Of a stretch of 64,000 nt of DNA, positions 34,194 through 42,984 are shown piece after piece. The notes under the pieces are model-generated. The model was given only the letters and a program-made list of their open reading frames with translations. It searched no databases and was not told where the DNA came from. Positions within the stretch are counted from its first letter, which is position 1. Every line of letters starts with the position of its first letter. Source of the stretch: Anaerobacillus alkaliphilus (GTDB lineage: Bacteria; Bacillota; Bacilli; Bacillales; Anaerobacillaceae); contig NZ_QOUX01000026.1 in assembly GCF_004116265.1 (NCBI RefSeq), forward strand, positions 62,001 to 126,000, read 5' to 3'. The translations under genes and the position numbers were made by a program.

Positions 34194-35909
34194 TTATTTT
34201 TTCATCAGTAACAGATCCTGTAACTCAATGGATGGCAGTGCACTTACTGACGTTTGCTTTCGTACATACATTTCTTCCTCTAATGTCAGTTGCGAAGATT
34301 TAACCATTTCTTCATAGCGAATAATCGCTTTTTCATGAATATGATGAACTTCATCTTCAATATATTGCTTTGTCGATGATTTTAGATTATCAATGATTTT
34401 GTCAATCTCTTCGTCAATATGAGGAATGACGTCTGCTTTCAGTGCCTCAAGCTTTTTTTCTGATAAAAATTTATTTAAAAATGGAAAGCCCGCCATGGTG
34501 ATTATTGGTAATAGCAATCCACCACTTAGGAAAATAAGTATAGTACCTGCTCCAGCCGTAATCATTCCCGCAGTTACACTCATATTAGAAGACCCACTTC
34601 TAGTTTGGACATGGTACGCTTTTCCCTCTAGATAGTTACTTGCATGGCTCGCCCGTAACGCGCCAATCTCTTGATGAAACATCGTATGAAATCCTTCTAC
34701 AACCTCTTTTTCTAGCTTATAAATTAACTTCTCAATTTGTGGTGTATAGGTAATCACCCAATTTTTTAAGCGATTTTTGATCATCGATGGAATTTGCTTT
34801 TCAATCAGGTTTTGAAATTTTGGCCCATCATACATGTCGATTACTTCATGAACATCTTCGACAAGTCCGTTGCGAAAATGATCAACCGACTTCCACGTTA
34901 ACGAAATAACCTCTTCCTGACGATCCTTCATATACTGACGCAATGTTTCTTTATCTCTTTCCTGCCTTTGTTTAAGTTCATCAATCTTTCTGTAGGCGAT
35001 TGTTAGCTCTTCATCCGACGCTTTACGTACTTGTTCAATCTGTTCAATTTCTTCTTTGACAAATTCATAGAGATGCTGAAATCTATTTTCATAAAGAGCC
35101 ATTTTCTTTTTCGTTGCTTCCCCTTCTTCTAGCTGCTGTATCATATAGCTAAGTAGCCTTTGAAAATCAGGGTCTTGCGGGTTCTCTAAAGCCATTTTTG
35201 ATGAAATAGGAAAAATCTGAAACGGCTCATCTTTCATAATTTTCTTTAAACGCGCTTCCATGTATTCCATCGTCTCTTCTAACTCATCATCGTCTAAACG
35301 ATCAATGAAATTGGCAATAAAGATAATTTCTCCAAATTTTAACTTTAGCACTTCCTCTAAATACTCAATTTCCGTTCTGCGAATAGGTGTCGTTGCATCA
35401 AACACAAACAGAACAAGGTTGGAACGGGGGATATAACTGTACGTTACATCTAAACGATGCTCATTTAAGTCTCCAACCCCTGGCGTATCTACAATCACTA
35501 ATTTTTCATGGAGCTGTTGAAGGTTTAGCCGAATGTTAATGTGGTGGACCTTCTCTAATTCTTCTGCTCCTTCAAATGTATAGTTTTGAAGGATATCCCT
35601 GGAAAATCGGTGTTCCTCCACCTCACCGGTATGCTTAACTACCTGTATATCGGTCTCTTCAGAGTGACTAATGATGTTAATCGTAGCTGTTGTTGGTGTA
35701 ACATCGGAAGGAAGCAATGGCTCTTGAATAAAGGCATTGATAAGCGTTGATTTCCCGCGTTTAAATTCGCCTAACACCGTAATCAACTGTTGGTCTTGCG
35801 CTACATCTACCACTAAATCCTTTAAAGCTTGCTGACAGTTTGAATTTGGTAGCTTTTTTTTAATTAAATGAAGGACAGCTTCTACTTCCTGAATGAAATT
35901 TGATTGCAT
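34194..35909 (-). CDS. Dynamin-family GTPase with membrane hairpin
   Basis: A 571-aa protein, second gene of the operon. The GTPase domain carries P-loop GEFKRGKST (about 47-55), switch DVTPTTATI, DTPGVGD, and ANFIDR where NKxD is expected. A central coiled coil follows (KIDELKQRQERDKETLRQYM). A hydrophobic hairpin near residue 445 (AGAGTILIFLSGGLLLPIIT) probably inserts in the membrane, and a C-terminal helical arm completes the fold. It lies 16 bases from the upstream GTPase and 13 from the downstream one. The degenerate G4 motif is usual in bacterial dynamins. Probably forms hetero-oligomers with its operon partners. Confidence 0.9.
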   Translation of the reverse strand: MQSNFIQEVEAVLHLIKKKLPNSNCQQALKDLVVDVAQDQQLITVLGEFKRGKSTLINAFIQEPLLPSDVTPTTATINIISHSEETDIQVVKHTGEVEEHRFSRDILQNYTFEGAEELEKVHHINIRLNLQQLHEKLVIVDTPGVGDLNEHRLDVTYSYIPRSNLVLFVFDATTPIRRTEIEYLEEVLKLKFGEIIFIANFIDRLDDDELEETMEYMEARLKKIMKDEPFQIFPISSKMALENPQDPDFQRLLSYMIQQLEEGEATKKKMALYENRFQHLYEFVKEEIEQIEQVRKASDEELTIAYRKIDELKQRQERDKETLRQYMKDRQEEVISLTWKSVDHFRNGLVEDVHEVIDMYDGPKFQNLIEKQIPSMIKNRLKNWVITYTPQIEKLIYKLEKEVVEGFHTMFHQEIGALRASHASNYLEGKAYHVQTRSGSSNMSVTAGMITAGAGTILIFLSGGLLLPIITMAGFPFLNKFLSEKKLEALKADVIPHIDEEIDKIIDNLKSSTKQYIEDEVHHIHEKAIIRYEEMVKSSQLTLEEEMYVRKQTSVSALPSIELQDLLLMKK

Positions 35910-35925
35910 TTGACTTCTCCCTTTA

Positions 35926-37824
35926 CTATATAAGGCTACTTACGTTCTGTTCGATCGCTTGAAGTTGTCCTTTAAGCGCTTCATAATACTGTCGTTGCTC
36001 CTCTACAGATCGTTTCTCGGTTTCCTTGTCCATTCGGACTCTATGAAGATCTTCCTCAAGTCGCAGCGTTTTTTTATGGACTTCTCCTTCAAAGGTCATA
36101 TCTACTTTACGGTTCAGATTTCTCCATTCTCTTACAAATTGACTTATAATATCTGATCTACTTTTGTAAAGACTTTGCTGTAACTGCTGTTTTACTTCGT
36201 TTATCTTCTTCGTTCTCTTATAATCCTTGTAGGTTTGTTCAATATCGTTTCCAAAGAAGAACGCCCCAATAGCAGCACCGAATCCACCTACGACCAGTAA
36301 TGCAGGCGCAAAAATAAGGGCACCTACTCCAAGCCCGGCAGCACCAATAATCATTCCAAAAAGATTATCGTCACTTTCGTACAGTGAAAGATTAAAGTTG
36401 TAGTTCATCTCAAGCTTAAGGTTAAAGGTTTCTTGAACAGCCTTATTGAGATCCTTTTCCTCCGTGTTTAATTGTTTATAGGCTCTTGTGACATGGTCTT
36501 TAATAATATCTTTTTTATAATCATTCATCTCTTTTTGGATCAGACTTTGCTGAGACTTTATTTTTCCAATTAAAAATTGTTTCATCTCTTTTTCTTCTAA
36601 ACTACCATGGTAGCCATCTAGTGTTTGAAGTAAGATATCCGTCATAGATCTGACTAGAGATTCGACCTTGCTCTGAATGTTGGACTCTTCACTTTGTAGA
36701 TCAATTAATAAATCTTGAATAATCTTTCGTGAATTTTGCTTAAAACGAGTCACCTGAGGCTTAAGCTCTTTTATTTTTTGATCTATTTCATCAATTTCCA
36801 TCTTCGTAGCCGCAATTCGAAGCGCAATCGTTTCTGACGTAAGGTCATGAATACTTTTGATTAGTCGTCTTACAGGTTTTTCAAGCTTTGCTTGTCCTTT
36901 TTCATACTGAAAAAAGTGGGCTAAATCCCTTTCAAGTGTTGAGATCCCTGTGTCTTCTATTGCTTTAAACACCTGTGATTTGATACGAAATTGTTCATTT
37001 TTTTCAAGCCTGCGAATCGTTAAGGCATCATAGGAAGATACAAGATACAGTTTCGGATTCGGCAACAATGCCTCTAGCTTTTCGCGAATATAATTGAGTA
37101 CCTTCTCTTGTTTTTCCGTATTTTCCAAACGGTCTTTAAAATTAATCACAAAAAATACTTTGTTTATATGCTCATTTAAGATACGTTCCTTGAGAAATTC
37201 CATTTCTGAAGCACCAAATGGCGTAGTAGCTGACAAAACGAAGATTACAGCATCTGATTTTGGAACAAAAGTAAATGTAATCTCTTCCCTAGCAACATCA
37301 ATATCATTTGTTCCCGGAGTATCATAGATCTCGATACCAGCTTCACAAAAGTGGTTAGGATACCCGATTTCAGCCATGGAGATCTCTTTAAAAATTATCA
37401 TTTCCTCCTGAAACCGTTGCACGTCCTCAGGATCATCCTCGTCGGCCTCTCTTGGCGCAGACATTTTCTTAAACTCAGCTTCTTCTAGCACTCGAGTAGG
37501 TTCATCTGGTGATCGAAACATGAGCGAATACGTTGGTGTTTCAGCGTATTGGATTTTTGTAATCATTGCAGTAGTGGGCTTTACCTTGGAAGGCAGAACA
37601 TTCGCTCCAAGTAATGCATTAATAAAGGTCGACTTTCCACGCGAAAACTCCCCAACAATCGTTAACATAAACGTTTCTTTTTCTAACTGCATTTTATTCT
37701 CTATTAAAAATTGAAGTGTTTCTGAAGCATGAAGGTCTTTTGAAATCTCAATAACCTTCTGAAAGCTCGACACTACCAACTCTTTCTTTTTATCAAAATC
37801 GTGTAATTGAATGGATTGACTCAT
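35926..37824 (-). CDS. Dynamin-family GTPase, first gene of the operon
   Basis: A 632-aa protein. P-loop GEFSRGKST (about residues 58-66), switch KVKPTTAMI, YDTPGTND and NFKDR define the GTPase domain. Residues 330-480 are coiled coil. A membrane hairpin with glycine-rich helices (MIIGAAGLGVGALIFAPALL, GGFGAAIGAFFFG) lies near 500-530, and a basic coiled coil completes the protein. It has both a paddle-like membrane insert and the helical stalk of bacterial dynamins such as DynA. The upstream region is shared with a divergent gene at 37991, so the promoters may be co-regulated. Confidence 0.9.
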   Translation of the reverse strand: MSQSIQLHDFDKKKELVVSSFQKVIEISKDLHASETLQFLIENKMQLEKETFMLTIVGEFSRGKSTFINALLGANVLPSKVKPTTAMITKIQYAETPTYSLMFRSPDEPTRVLEEAEFKKMSAPREADEDDPEDVQRFQEEMIIFKEISMAEIGYPNHFCEAGIEIYDTPGTNDIDVAREEITFTFVPKSDAVIFVLSATTPFGASEMEFLKERILNEHINKVFFVINFKDRLENTEKQEKVLNYIREKLEALLPNPKLYLVSSYDALTIRRLEKNEQFRIKSQVFKAIEDTGISTLERDLAHFFQYEKGQAKLEKPVRRLIKSIHDLTSETIALRIAATKMEIDEIDQKIKELKPQVTRFKQNSRKIIQDLLIDLQSEESNIQSKVESLVRSMTDILLQTLDGYHGSLEEKEMKQFLIGKIKSQQSLIQKEMNDYKKDIIKDHVTRAYKQLNTEEKDLNKAVQETFNLKLEMNYNFNLSLYESDDNLFGMIIGAAGLGVGALIFAPALLVVGGFGAAIGAFFFGNDIEQTYKDYKRTKKINEVKQQLQQSLYKSRSDIISQFVREWRNLNRKVDMTFEGEVHKKTLRLEEDLHRVRMDKETEKRSVEEQRQYYEALKGQLQAIEQNVSSLI

Positions 37825-37990
37825 GTTGTCCCCCTAATGAAAAACATTAACTTTACTAAATAATTTTACTACATAGAAAGTCCTAATTCACTAGAATTCA
37901 GGCATACCAATTATTAACAGATTATGACTATTGAAATACGCACGATAGGCCGATATGATGAAATAGACAAGCTTTAAAGGGGGACTTTAG

Positions 37991-38482
37991 ATGGACACCG
38001 AATACCTTGATCAAGCAACGGTAGAGGTTGATCAGACGAGTGAATTAATTAAATCTGTAAATCATACAGGAGTTACATTAGAAGATATTAATAGGGATCC
38101 TTCCTACTTTGACGTTCATTATGGAAAGCTAGAACAACTGAGAGTAGAAGGAAACATTAAAGAGATCATGACACATAATGATCCACTGTCTCAAGTTAAC
38201 CGCATCATTTTTCAAGAGTTAAAGTTTTTCTCATATTCACTAACTACAGTCGAATTAAGTAATTTACATAATGACAATCAAAGTGAAAATAGTAGCCAGG
38301 ATTCAGGAATACATCGGGTAGAGCCGCACTTTGTAGAAGGTTACACAAAGGCAAATGGAACCGAGGTTCAAGGATATTGGAGAGATGGAGACGGCGACAC
38401 TTCTGTCAATCGAACCGCTGAAGAAGGTGGGGGTTACAACAGATCCAACCCAGATGGCAACCCGGATAATAACCTTAGATAA
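37991..38482 (+). CDS. Small protein divergent from the dynamin operon, paralogue A
   Basis: A 163-aa protein. The N-terminal part (YLDQATVEVDQT, HYGKLEQLRVEGNIKEIMTH, NDPLSQVNRIIFQELKFFSY) is closely similar to the next gene, but about 45 residues present there between the VDQT and HTG segments are missing here. A separate C-terminal part (VEPHFVEGYTKANGTEVQGY, WRDGDGD, NRSNPDGNPDNN) is a Gly/Asn/Asp-rich motif seen in secreted or phage-type proteins. Good ribosome binding site AAAGGGGG. No signal peptide. It starts 166 bases from the divergent dynamin genes. Function unknown. Confidence 0.7.
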   Translation: MDTEYLDQATVEVDQTSELIKSVNHTGVTLEDINRDPSYFDVHYGKLEQLRVEGNIKEIMTHNDPLSQVNRIIFQELKFFSYSLTTVELSNLHNDNQSENSSQDSGIHRVEPHFVEGYTKANGTEVQGYWRDGDGDTSVNRTAEEGGGYNRSNPDGNPDNNLR

Positions 38483-38537
38483 AATGGCGGTATACTATAG
38501 AAGACAACACGAATGACACCTACTAGGAGGGATTTTC

Positions 38538-38921
38538 ATGGATTTAGGAAACGCTGGATACCTTGATCAAGCAACAGTTGAGGTTGATCATACTGGGAGT
38601 AAGCATATGTACGAGAAAGGTAAGTTAATTGGAACAAAACAGCAAGGTCTGTTCCCAAATACGGCCGAAACCTTCCATAACGGGGAAAAAGTAGCACAGA
38701 CGAGAGAAAACATCCTCGGTGGGATTGACGTTATTCAAGATGGCAAACATACAGGAATAATTAAAGAGGACGTCCATGGCAATATGAGCCTCTACGATAC
38801 GAATTACGGCAAGATCGCCCACCTTAATCACGAGGGAAATATAAGAGAAGTATTGACACACAATGACCCACTCTCACAGGCCAACCGTGTCAACTATCAA
38901 CAACTGAAATTCTTTGCTTAG
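38538..38921 (+). CDS. Small protein with short tandem beta motifs, paralogue B
   Basis: A 127-aa protein with ATG and GGAGGG upstream. Repeated short segments (HMYEKGKLIGTKQQG, ETFHNGEKVAQTREN, VIQDGKHTGIIKED, SLYDTNYGKIAHL) suggest a small beta-sheet repeat resembling MORN- or YD-like turns. It shares its start (GYLDQATVEVDHT) and end (GNIREVLTHNDPLSQANR) with the preceding gene, from which it is 55 bases away, so the two arose by duplication. No signal peptide. Closed by a terminator. Confidence 0.72.
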   Translation: MDLGNAGYLDQATVEVDHTGSKHMYEKGKLIGTKQQGLFPNTAETFHNGEKVAQTRENILGGIDVIQDGKHTGIIKEDVHGNMSLYDTNYGKIAHLNHEGNIREVLTHNDPLSQANRVNYQQLKFFA

Positions 38922-38937
38922 AACCTTAAACTATTAA

Positions 38938-38985
38938 AATGCCTAGTAATCTACCTCTTTAGGAGTGAGATCACTAGGCTTTTTA
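38938..38985 (+). terminator. Intrinsic terminator
   Basis: GCCTAGT pairs with ACTAGGC over a long internal region and is followed by TTTTTAT. Confidence 0.75.
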
Positions 38986-38989
38986 TAAT

Positions 38990-39328
38990 GATGATGACAG
39001 CCTGAAATGTACCACCACTGACACAGTATTTACCACCCGAATGCCATGAAGTGTACTAAAGAAAGTCATACTTATACCAATGCTCTCCTACTAATGTTGA
39101 GGTAACTCTAGTATTACGTAGTATTCTTACTGTGCACTAACAATAACAAATGGGGTTGATTGTTAAATTACCTAACCTGAACTTTAGGGTGCGATAATTA
39201 CCGTTATCGCACTCTTATTTATGCTTTTTTTCTAGTTTAAAATAATAAGACTATATTTCTATCATCTAGTTAATAGAGAAATAATAATAATAAATTATCA
39301 TGAAGCTCTAAATTATTATATAAAGGGT
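38990..39328. other. Intergenic, with a hairpin at 39189-39212
   Basis: No gene seen. GTGCGATAA pairs with TTATCGCAC around TTACCG (39189-39212), a likely terminator for the minus-strand cassette. Degraded repeat strings (CCACCACTGACACAG, TACCACCCGAATG) lie at 39020-39050. Confidence 0.5.
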
Positions 39329-39919
39329 TTATTTCTTATTCCTTCCTATTCGAGCTGGATTTTCTTTTGTACTATTATCATATCTATTTTTAATACCAAA
39401 ATAGGCCTTGTCCTTTATCAAATAATCATCAGGAGTACCTACACCAGCTAGTAATTCATCAAAATAAGCTAAACGTTTAGCAATTGAATATTGATTCCGT
39501 TTATTTAACAAATGCTCATATTGCTTTTTAAGTTTAAAGGCATAGTCTTGGGTTATTTTTTTGATTTCATTTTTACTTTTATTATGAATTTTAGATCTAT
39601 AGTCATCTATCACATCTAGAAAAATAGAATTTTGTTCAGCTGTCCATCGATTATTTTCTTTTCTTTTGTTAGGTTTTTGAGTATCTAAAAGGTCACCTTC
39701 TGTTCCTTGTTTATTATTCTTAGAATAGTGATTACTTTCAGAGCGATTTATATAGTCAAATATTGTATTAGACATTTTTTCAAATCCTAAATATCCAAAT
39801 TTATCCAAAAATGATGATATTTCTTCTTGAGTCTCACAAAATAATAAATTTAAGTTTTCTACATAATTCATTTCAATCGAAACGGGAAAATCATTAAATT
39901 CACTACACCGTATTGTCAT
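39329..39919 (-). CDS. Hypothetical protein, third gene of EEP cassette
   Basis: A 196-aa, very AT-rich gene. The N-terminal 60 residues are acidic (CETQEEISSFLDKFGYLG). The middle is low complexity and basic (HYSKNNKQGT, QKPNKRKENNRW). The C-terminal part carries WTAEQNSIFLDVIDDYRSKI and a helical, basic segment faintly like Myb/SANT or another DNA-binding helical fold. It overlaps the preceding gene by one base (TAATG), indicating translational coupling. I do not recognise the family. Confidence 0.65.
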   Translation of the reverse strand: MTIRCSEFNDFPVSIEMNYVENLNLLFCETQEEISSFLDKFGYLGFEKMSNTIFDYINRSESNHYSKNNKQGTEGDLLDTQKPNKRKENNRWTAEQNSIFLDVIDDYRSKIHNKSKNEIKKITQDYAFKLKKQYEHLLNKRNQYSIAKRLAYFDELLAGVGTPDDYLIKDKAYFGIKNRYDNSTKENPARIGRNKK

Positions 39920-40182
39920 TAAAGTAAAAGTATGATTCGGTTTTTTTTCATGAACACATTTAGTTTAATCCAGTAATTAGCATCTTCGATTGATGAAGGT
40001 CGCAACTTAATAATCTCAATTACATAATCAAATAAAATATTTTTATCGCTTTTAGATATATTGGAATTTGTAAGTTTTGTTGCATATAAGTTTAATGTTT
40101 CTAAATGTCTCCATATAGGGGTTTGCTTAATAGTTTCTAGAGTAGTATAGTATAACTCAGTTTTATACAAAAATATCATCAC
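39919..40182 (-). CDS. Hypothetical small protein, second gene of EEP cassette
   Basis: An 87-aa helical protein, TTLETIKQTPIWRHLETLNL through DANYWIKLNVFMKKNRIILL. No signal peptide or known domain. It starts four bases after the stop of the EEP gene and ends in a TAATG overlap with the next, so the three form one translational unit. Confidence 0.6.
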   Translation of the reverse strand: MMIFLYKTELYYTTLETIKQTPIWRHLETLNLYATKLTNSNISKSDKNILFDYVIEIIKLRPSSIEDANYWIKLNVFMKKNRIILLL

Positions 40183-40186
40183 CTTA

Positions 40187-41047
40187 TTAAAAATCTATTT
40201 CAAAAGTGATAGGTAAATGATCTGAATAATTATCACAATCAGGGATCCGTCTTTTGGATGTTTTATGTATATTTTCTTGTACCCTTAACAATTCCTTACT
40301 ATCAACTTCTGTTATTATTTTGAATGACTTATCAACATAAGAATCCATTAATTGGGCTGAAATAAGTACTTGGTCTAAAAGATGCCAATATGGATTAACC
40401 GCTTTTGAATTTGAACTGAAATGGTATGTGCCAAGCGGTGAAGCTAAGCTATAGGTGTAAGTTTTATGTGGCAAATATGAACTATAGACATCCCAAGAAG
40501 GATTAAAATAAAAACTTTTTTTCATATAACCAAAAGTTCGTATAGGGTTATATCTTATTTCTTCTTTACTCATAATTGCATTAAATCCAGTTATCCCCAT
40601 AATTCCTTTTTCATAAGGTGCCATATTAAAATCACCAGTTATTATAACTTTTTTTATACCATATCTATCGATTAACTGACGATGTTGACCAGCAAAGTCA
40701 TATAAATCCTCAGCTTCGTATCCCTTTTTAGAACGAAGATGTACTCCTACAACAAGAATTTCCTGACCGTTAATTGAATATAAACATGAAGAAGCTCTTT
40801 CGTCCTCATTTGTTTTTTTAATACCCGGTAAATTATCTATCATCATTATTTTTTGACCACTTATGTATCTTGAATTATAATTTGTTCTGAAGTGTTTTGT
40901 TAACTCTTTTTCTATATATGTATCTTCAATTGAGTCGGCCTCCGCTAGCACAATAACATCAATAACTTCTTTTTTTGCTAAATTAATAATGGTATCCGAA
41001 AGGTTATTCTTTTTTACATTCCAAAAAAGAAACTTTTTTTTCATCAT
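40187..41047 (-). CDS. Endonuclease/exonuclease/phosphatase (EEP) family protein
   Basis: A 286-aa hydrolase of the DNase I/AP-endonuclease/sphingomyelinase superfamily. Active-site blocks are in order: FWNVK (Asn near residue 9), VLAEAD (Glu near 35), GVHLRSKKG, GDFNMAPYE (Asp/Asn near 140), LDQVLIS, and SDHLPI with the catalytic Asp-His near the C-terminus. No signal peptide, so a cytoplasmic nuclease or phosphodiesterase is likelier than a secreted sphingomyelinase. It heads a tightly coupled cassette of three AT-rich genes with no resemblance to neighbouring functions, suggestive of an acquired defence or toxin-like module. Confidence 0.88.
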   Translation of the reverse strand: MMKKKFLFWNVKKNNLSDTIINLAKKEVIDVIVLAEADSIEDTYIEKELTKHFRTNYNSRYISGQKIMMIDNLPGIKKTNEDERASSCLYSINGQEILVVGVHLRSKKGYEAEDLYDFAGQHRQLIDRYGIKKVIITGDFNMAPYEKGIMGITGFNAIMSKEEIRYNPIRTFGYMKKSFYFNPSWDVYSSYLPHKTYTYSLASPLGTYHFSSNSKAVNPYWHLLDQVLISAQLMDSYVDKSFKIITEVDSKELLRVQENIHKTSKRRIPDCDNYSDHLPITFEIDF

Positions 41048-41716
41048 AAATACTCCTATATATAAATGTTATTTAAATTAATTACCCACTTTGTTTTAGG
41101 GTCCTTCTAATTTTAAATTCCTATTTCTTGTTATTAATCAATTAGGAAGATCAAAATTATATAATGATGACAAAAACATTGTCTATTTTCAAAGCTTTGA
41201 CTTAAATTACGAAAGGGAGTCGGATGAATTCAAAGTATTAGTAAATTTACAAGTTTTTTAGGTGATTAGAATACTGAAAGACAGAATTATGTAGGTGGGT
41301 CAAATCCAAGCAACACACATCCCTTCTACTCTAATAGTTTGAGACTATTTCACCGTTTAATAAGTATTGTTTTTTTAGTTAAATTCGATGTGTCACAGTT
41401 CTAATTTTCCGCTGATAATAAATTCTTTTCTCATTTAGTATATATAAATCTACCACATAATGGAACAACAATTGAATTACTAGGAAGGCAAGTAATCATA
41501 AAAAATCTTGCTAACAATAAACTTTGGTAACTTAAACTTGTTATGGTTTATTGGGAGATTATCCTTGTTAAAGAAAATAAATAAACCCACCAAATGGCTC
41601 ACATTAAGCCTACTTGATGGGTTTCTTCATACCTCTTCCATATAAGATTTATACTTTCTTGACGATTTTGGGTGTTGGTGGGATCTGACCCAATAGTACA
41701 GCTCTCTTCTAGTACT
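41048..41716. other. Long intergenic region without a gene
   Basis: AT-rich and non-coding as far as I can see. It holds a degraded family-2 repeat (TTCGATGTGTCACAGT at 41385-41400), a terminator at 41582-41626 and a GGGATCTGACCC-type motif near 41680. Confidence 0.55.
41582..41628. terminator. Hairpin terminator
   Basis: AAACCCACCAA pairs with TTGATGGGTTT over a 23-base loop, followed by CTTC. Possibly terminates the SLH-type relic on the minus strand. Confidence 0.6.
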
Positions 41717-41827
41717 CTATTGATTTATCCTTACTGTTTTTTTGGCTCCAATCGACTCTACTTTTGCACCCATATTCTCACTCAAGAAGCGAAGTGGTAC
41801 TAAACTGTACCCTTTGTAAAGGACATT
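41717..41827 (-). pseudogene. Relic of a copper-amine-oxidase N-terminal-like domain
   Basis: The frame reads LYKGYSLVPLRFLSENMGAK then VESIGAKKTVRINQ and a stop. This is the C-terminal half of a Cu_amine_oxidN1 repeat like the one at 8914-9270. A stop precedes it, and it lies 21 bases past the SLH gene on the same strand, so it was probably the tail of that protein. Confidence 0.65.
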
Positions 41828-41848
41828 TTAAAAAGAAGCTATGCTACT

Positions 41849-42223
41849 TTAAGGAGATGATCTCTGTATTGAACAGGGGTCATCCTTTAAATCCCACTGG
41901 TATCTATGTTGATTATGATTTGTCATATATTCTTTAACTTCCCGTTTAAGCTCATCAATGGTTGCACATTGCTTGATATAAGCCTCATAAGCTCTATTAA
42001 CTAAAGCCATGAATTCAGCTCTACTTATGTTCCTGTTTGGTTGAAACGACCCATCAGGATAACCTTTAATTAGTCCTTTGTCCATCCAATCTGTGATCTG
42101 CAGTTTTGCCCAATGATTTTCATAATCTAAACCACTATTAGCAAACACAGCTGCATGAGGTGAAAAGATCATGATAAATGTAAGACATACTAAAAGGGAT
42201 TTCTTAATCAGCTTAACTTTCAT
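41849..42223 (-). CDS. Secreted single-SLH protein, probably truncated
   Basis: A 124-aa protein with a signal peptide (KSLLVCLTFIMIFSPHAAVF, cleavage after ANS) and one S-layer-homology motif (HWAKLQITDWMDKGLIKGY, PDGSFQPNRNISRAEFMALV). A charged helical stretch follows, with an odd end (DDPCSIQRSSP). Functional SLH proteins usually need three motifs to bind wall polymer. With the CuAO relic directly downstream, it is best read as the surviving front of a decayed SLH-CuAO surface protein. Confidence 0.65.
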   Translation of the reverse strand: MKVKLIKKSLLVCLTFIMIFSPHAAVFANSGLDYENHWAKLQITDWMDKGLIKGYPDGSFQPNRNISRAEFMALVNRAYEAYIKQCATIDELKREVKEYMTNHNQHRYQWDLKDDPCSIQRSSP

Positions 42224-42540
42224 ATTAACGCCTCAATTCATAAATTTGTCTTTAAACATAGTTTATCTACATCCTACATCCAGCAATACTTTCTTCCTAA
42301 CTCCTGAACACCAAAATATAATATAACTAGACTATTTAAACTTTAGAATTATTATCTTTATTCTCTTTGGCAATAGTAATTCCTTTCTATAACAGGGGCT
42401 ATATGTGAAATATTTCATACTTTATCTATCTATATTAATACTTATATCTATCCACTAGTTAAGGATTTAGAGTATTAACGGGTATGAACTATCTTGTTTT
42501 TTGGATTTGCACCTCAGTTATTAATGTAGCTTTTAAAAAA
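42224..42540. other. AT-rich intergenic region
   Basis: No gene seen; it should contain the promoter of the SLH gene on the minus strand. Confidence 0.4.
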
Positions 42541-42544
42541 AGTC

Positions 42545-42573
42545 GTCACTGTGACTACCCGAGATTTGTCGAA
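42545..42573 (-). repeat. REP-like repeat, family 2
   Basis: On the minus strand TTCGACAAATCTCGGG then TAGTCACAGTGAC; full-length family-2 copy. Confidence 0.8.
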
Positions 42574-42910
42574 GGGAAAGGAGGAAATTTCTCGCGCTTT
42601 CATTGACCAATGTCTTACGTGCCGAGGTCCTCGACTCCGTAGAAGTTCTTTCCTCTTGCCATTCACGAAGAAAGAATATTGCTTTCTTCACAGACCAACG
42701 CATCAGCCTTCTCAATTAGGTATTTCGGAGCTATATTCCCTTCATTTTCATTCAGCTTTCGGCCCGCAATCTAACTATCTAGCTTAAAGGAGTTACCTGA
42801 AGCCCTCCAAGACTCGCTACGAGTGAGTGGCTAGCTCTTACTCGACGGAAATTCCACCCGCTATATATGAGACCTTGCTTGGCCGCACGGTCTGACCCCA
42901 CTGTTCCATG
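42574..42910. other. Non-coding block of distinct composition
   Basis: About 330 bp richer in G+C than its surroundings, bounded by a family-2 repeat on the left and a GGTCTGACCCCA motif at 42887-42900. It has internal short inverted repeats (GAGGTCCTCGACTC, GACTCGCTACGAGTGAGT) but no convincing reading frame or ribosome binding site. Could be a structured RNA or a repeat-class insertion; I cannot decide. Confidence 0.35.
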
Positions 42911-42984
42911 CTTCATGCCCATGGACAAATTTTAGAAATTATTTATAATATTAGTTGACCTGTTATTGAAAGGAATTAAAAACA

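Noticed and set aside
31412-41047. Prophage or integrative element covering the dynamin and EEP genes
   Set aside because: No integrase, structural phage gene, tRNA or direct-repeat attachment site was seen at either side.
42533-42787. Two overlapping frames on opposite strands
   Set aside because: Arg/Ser-rich compositions typical of non-coding DNA of this base content; no start signals.
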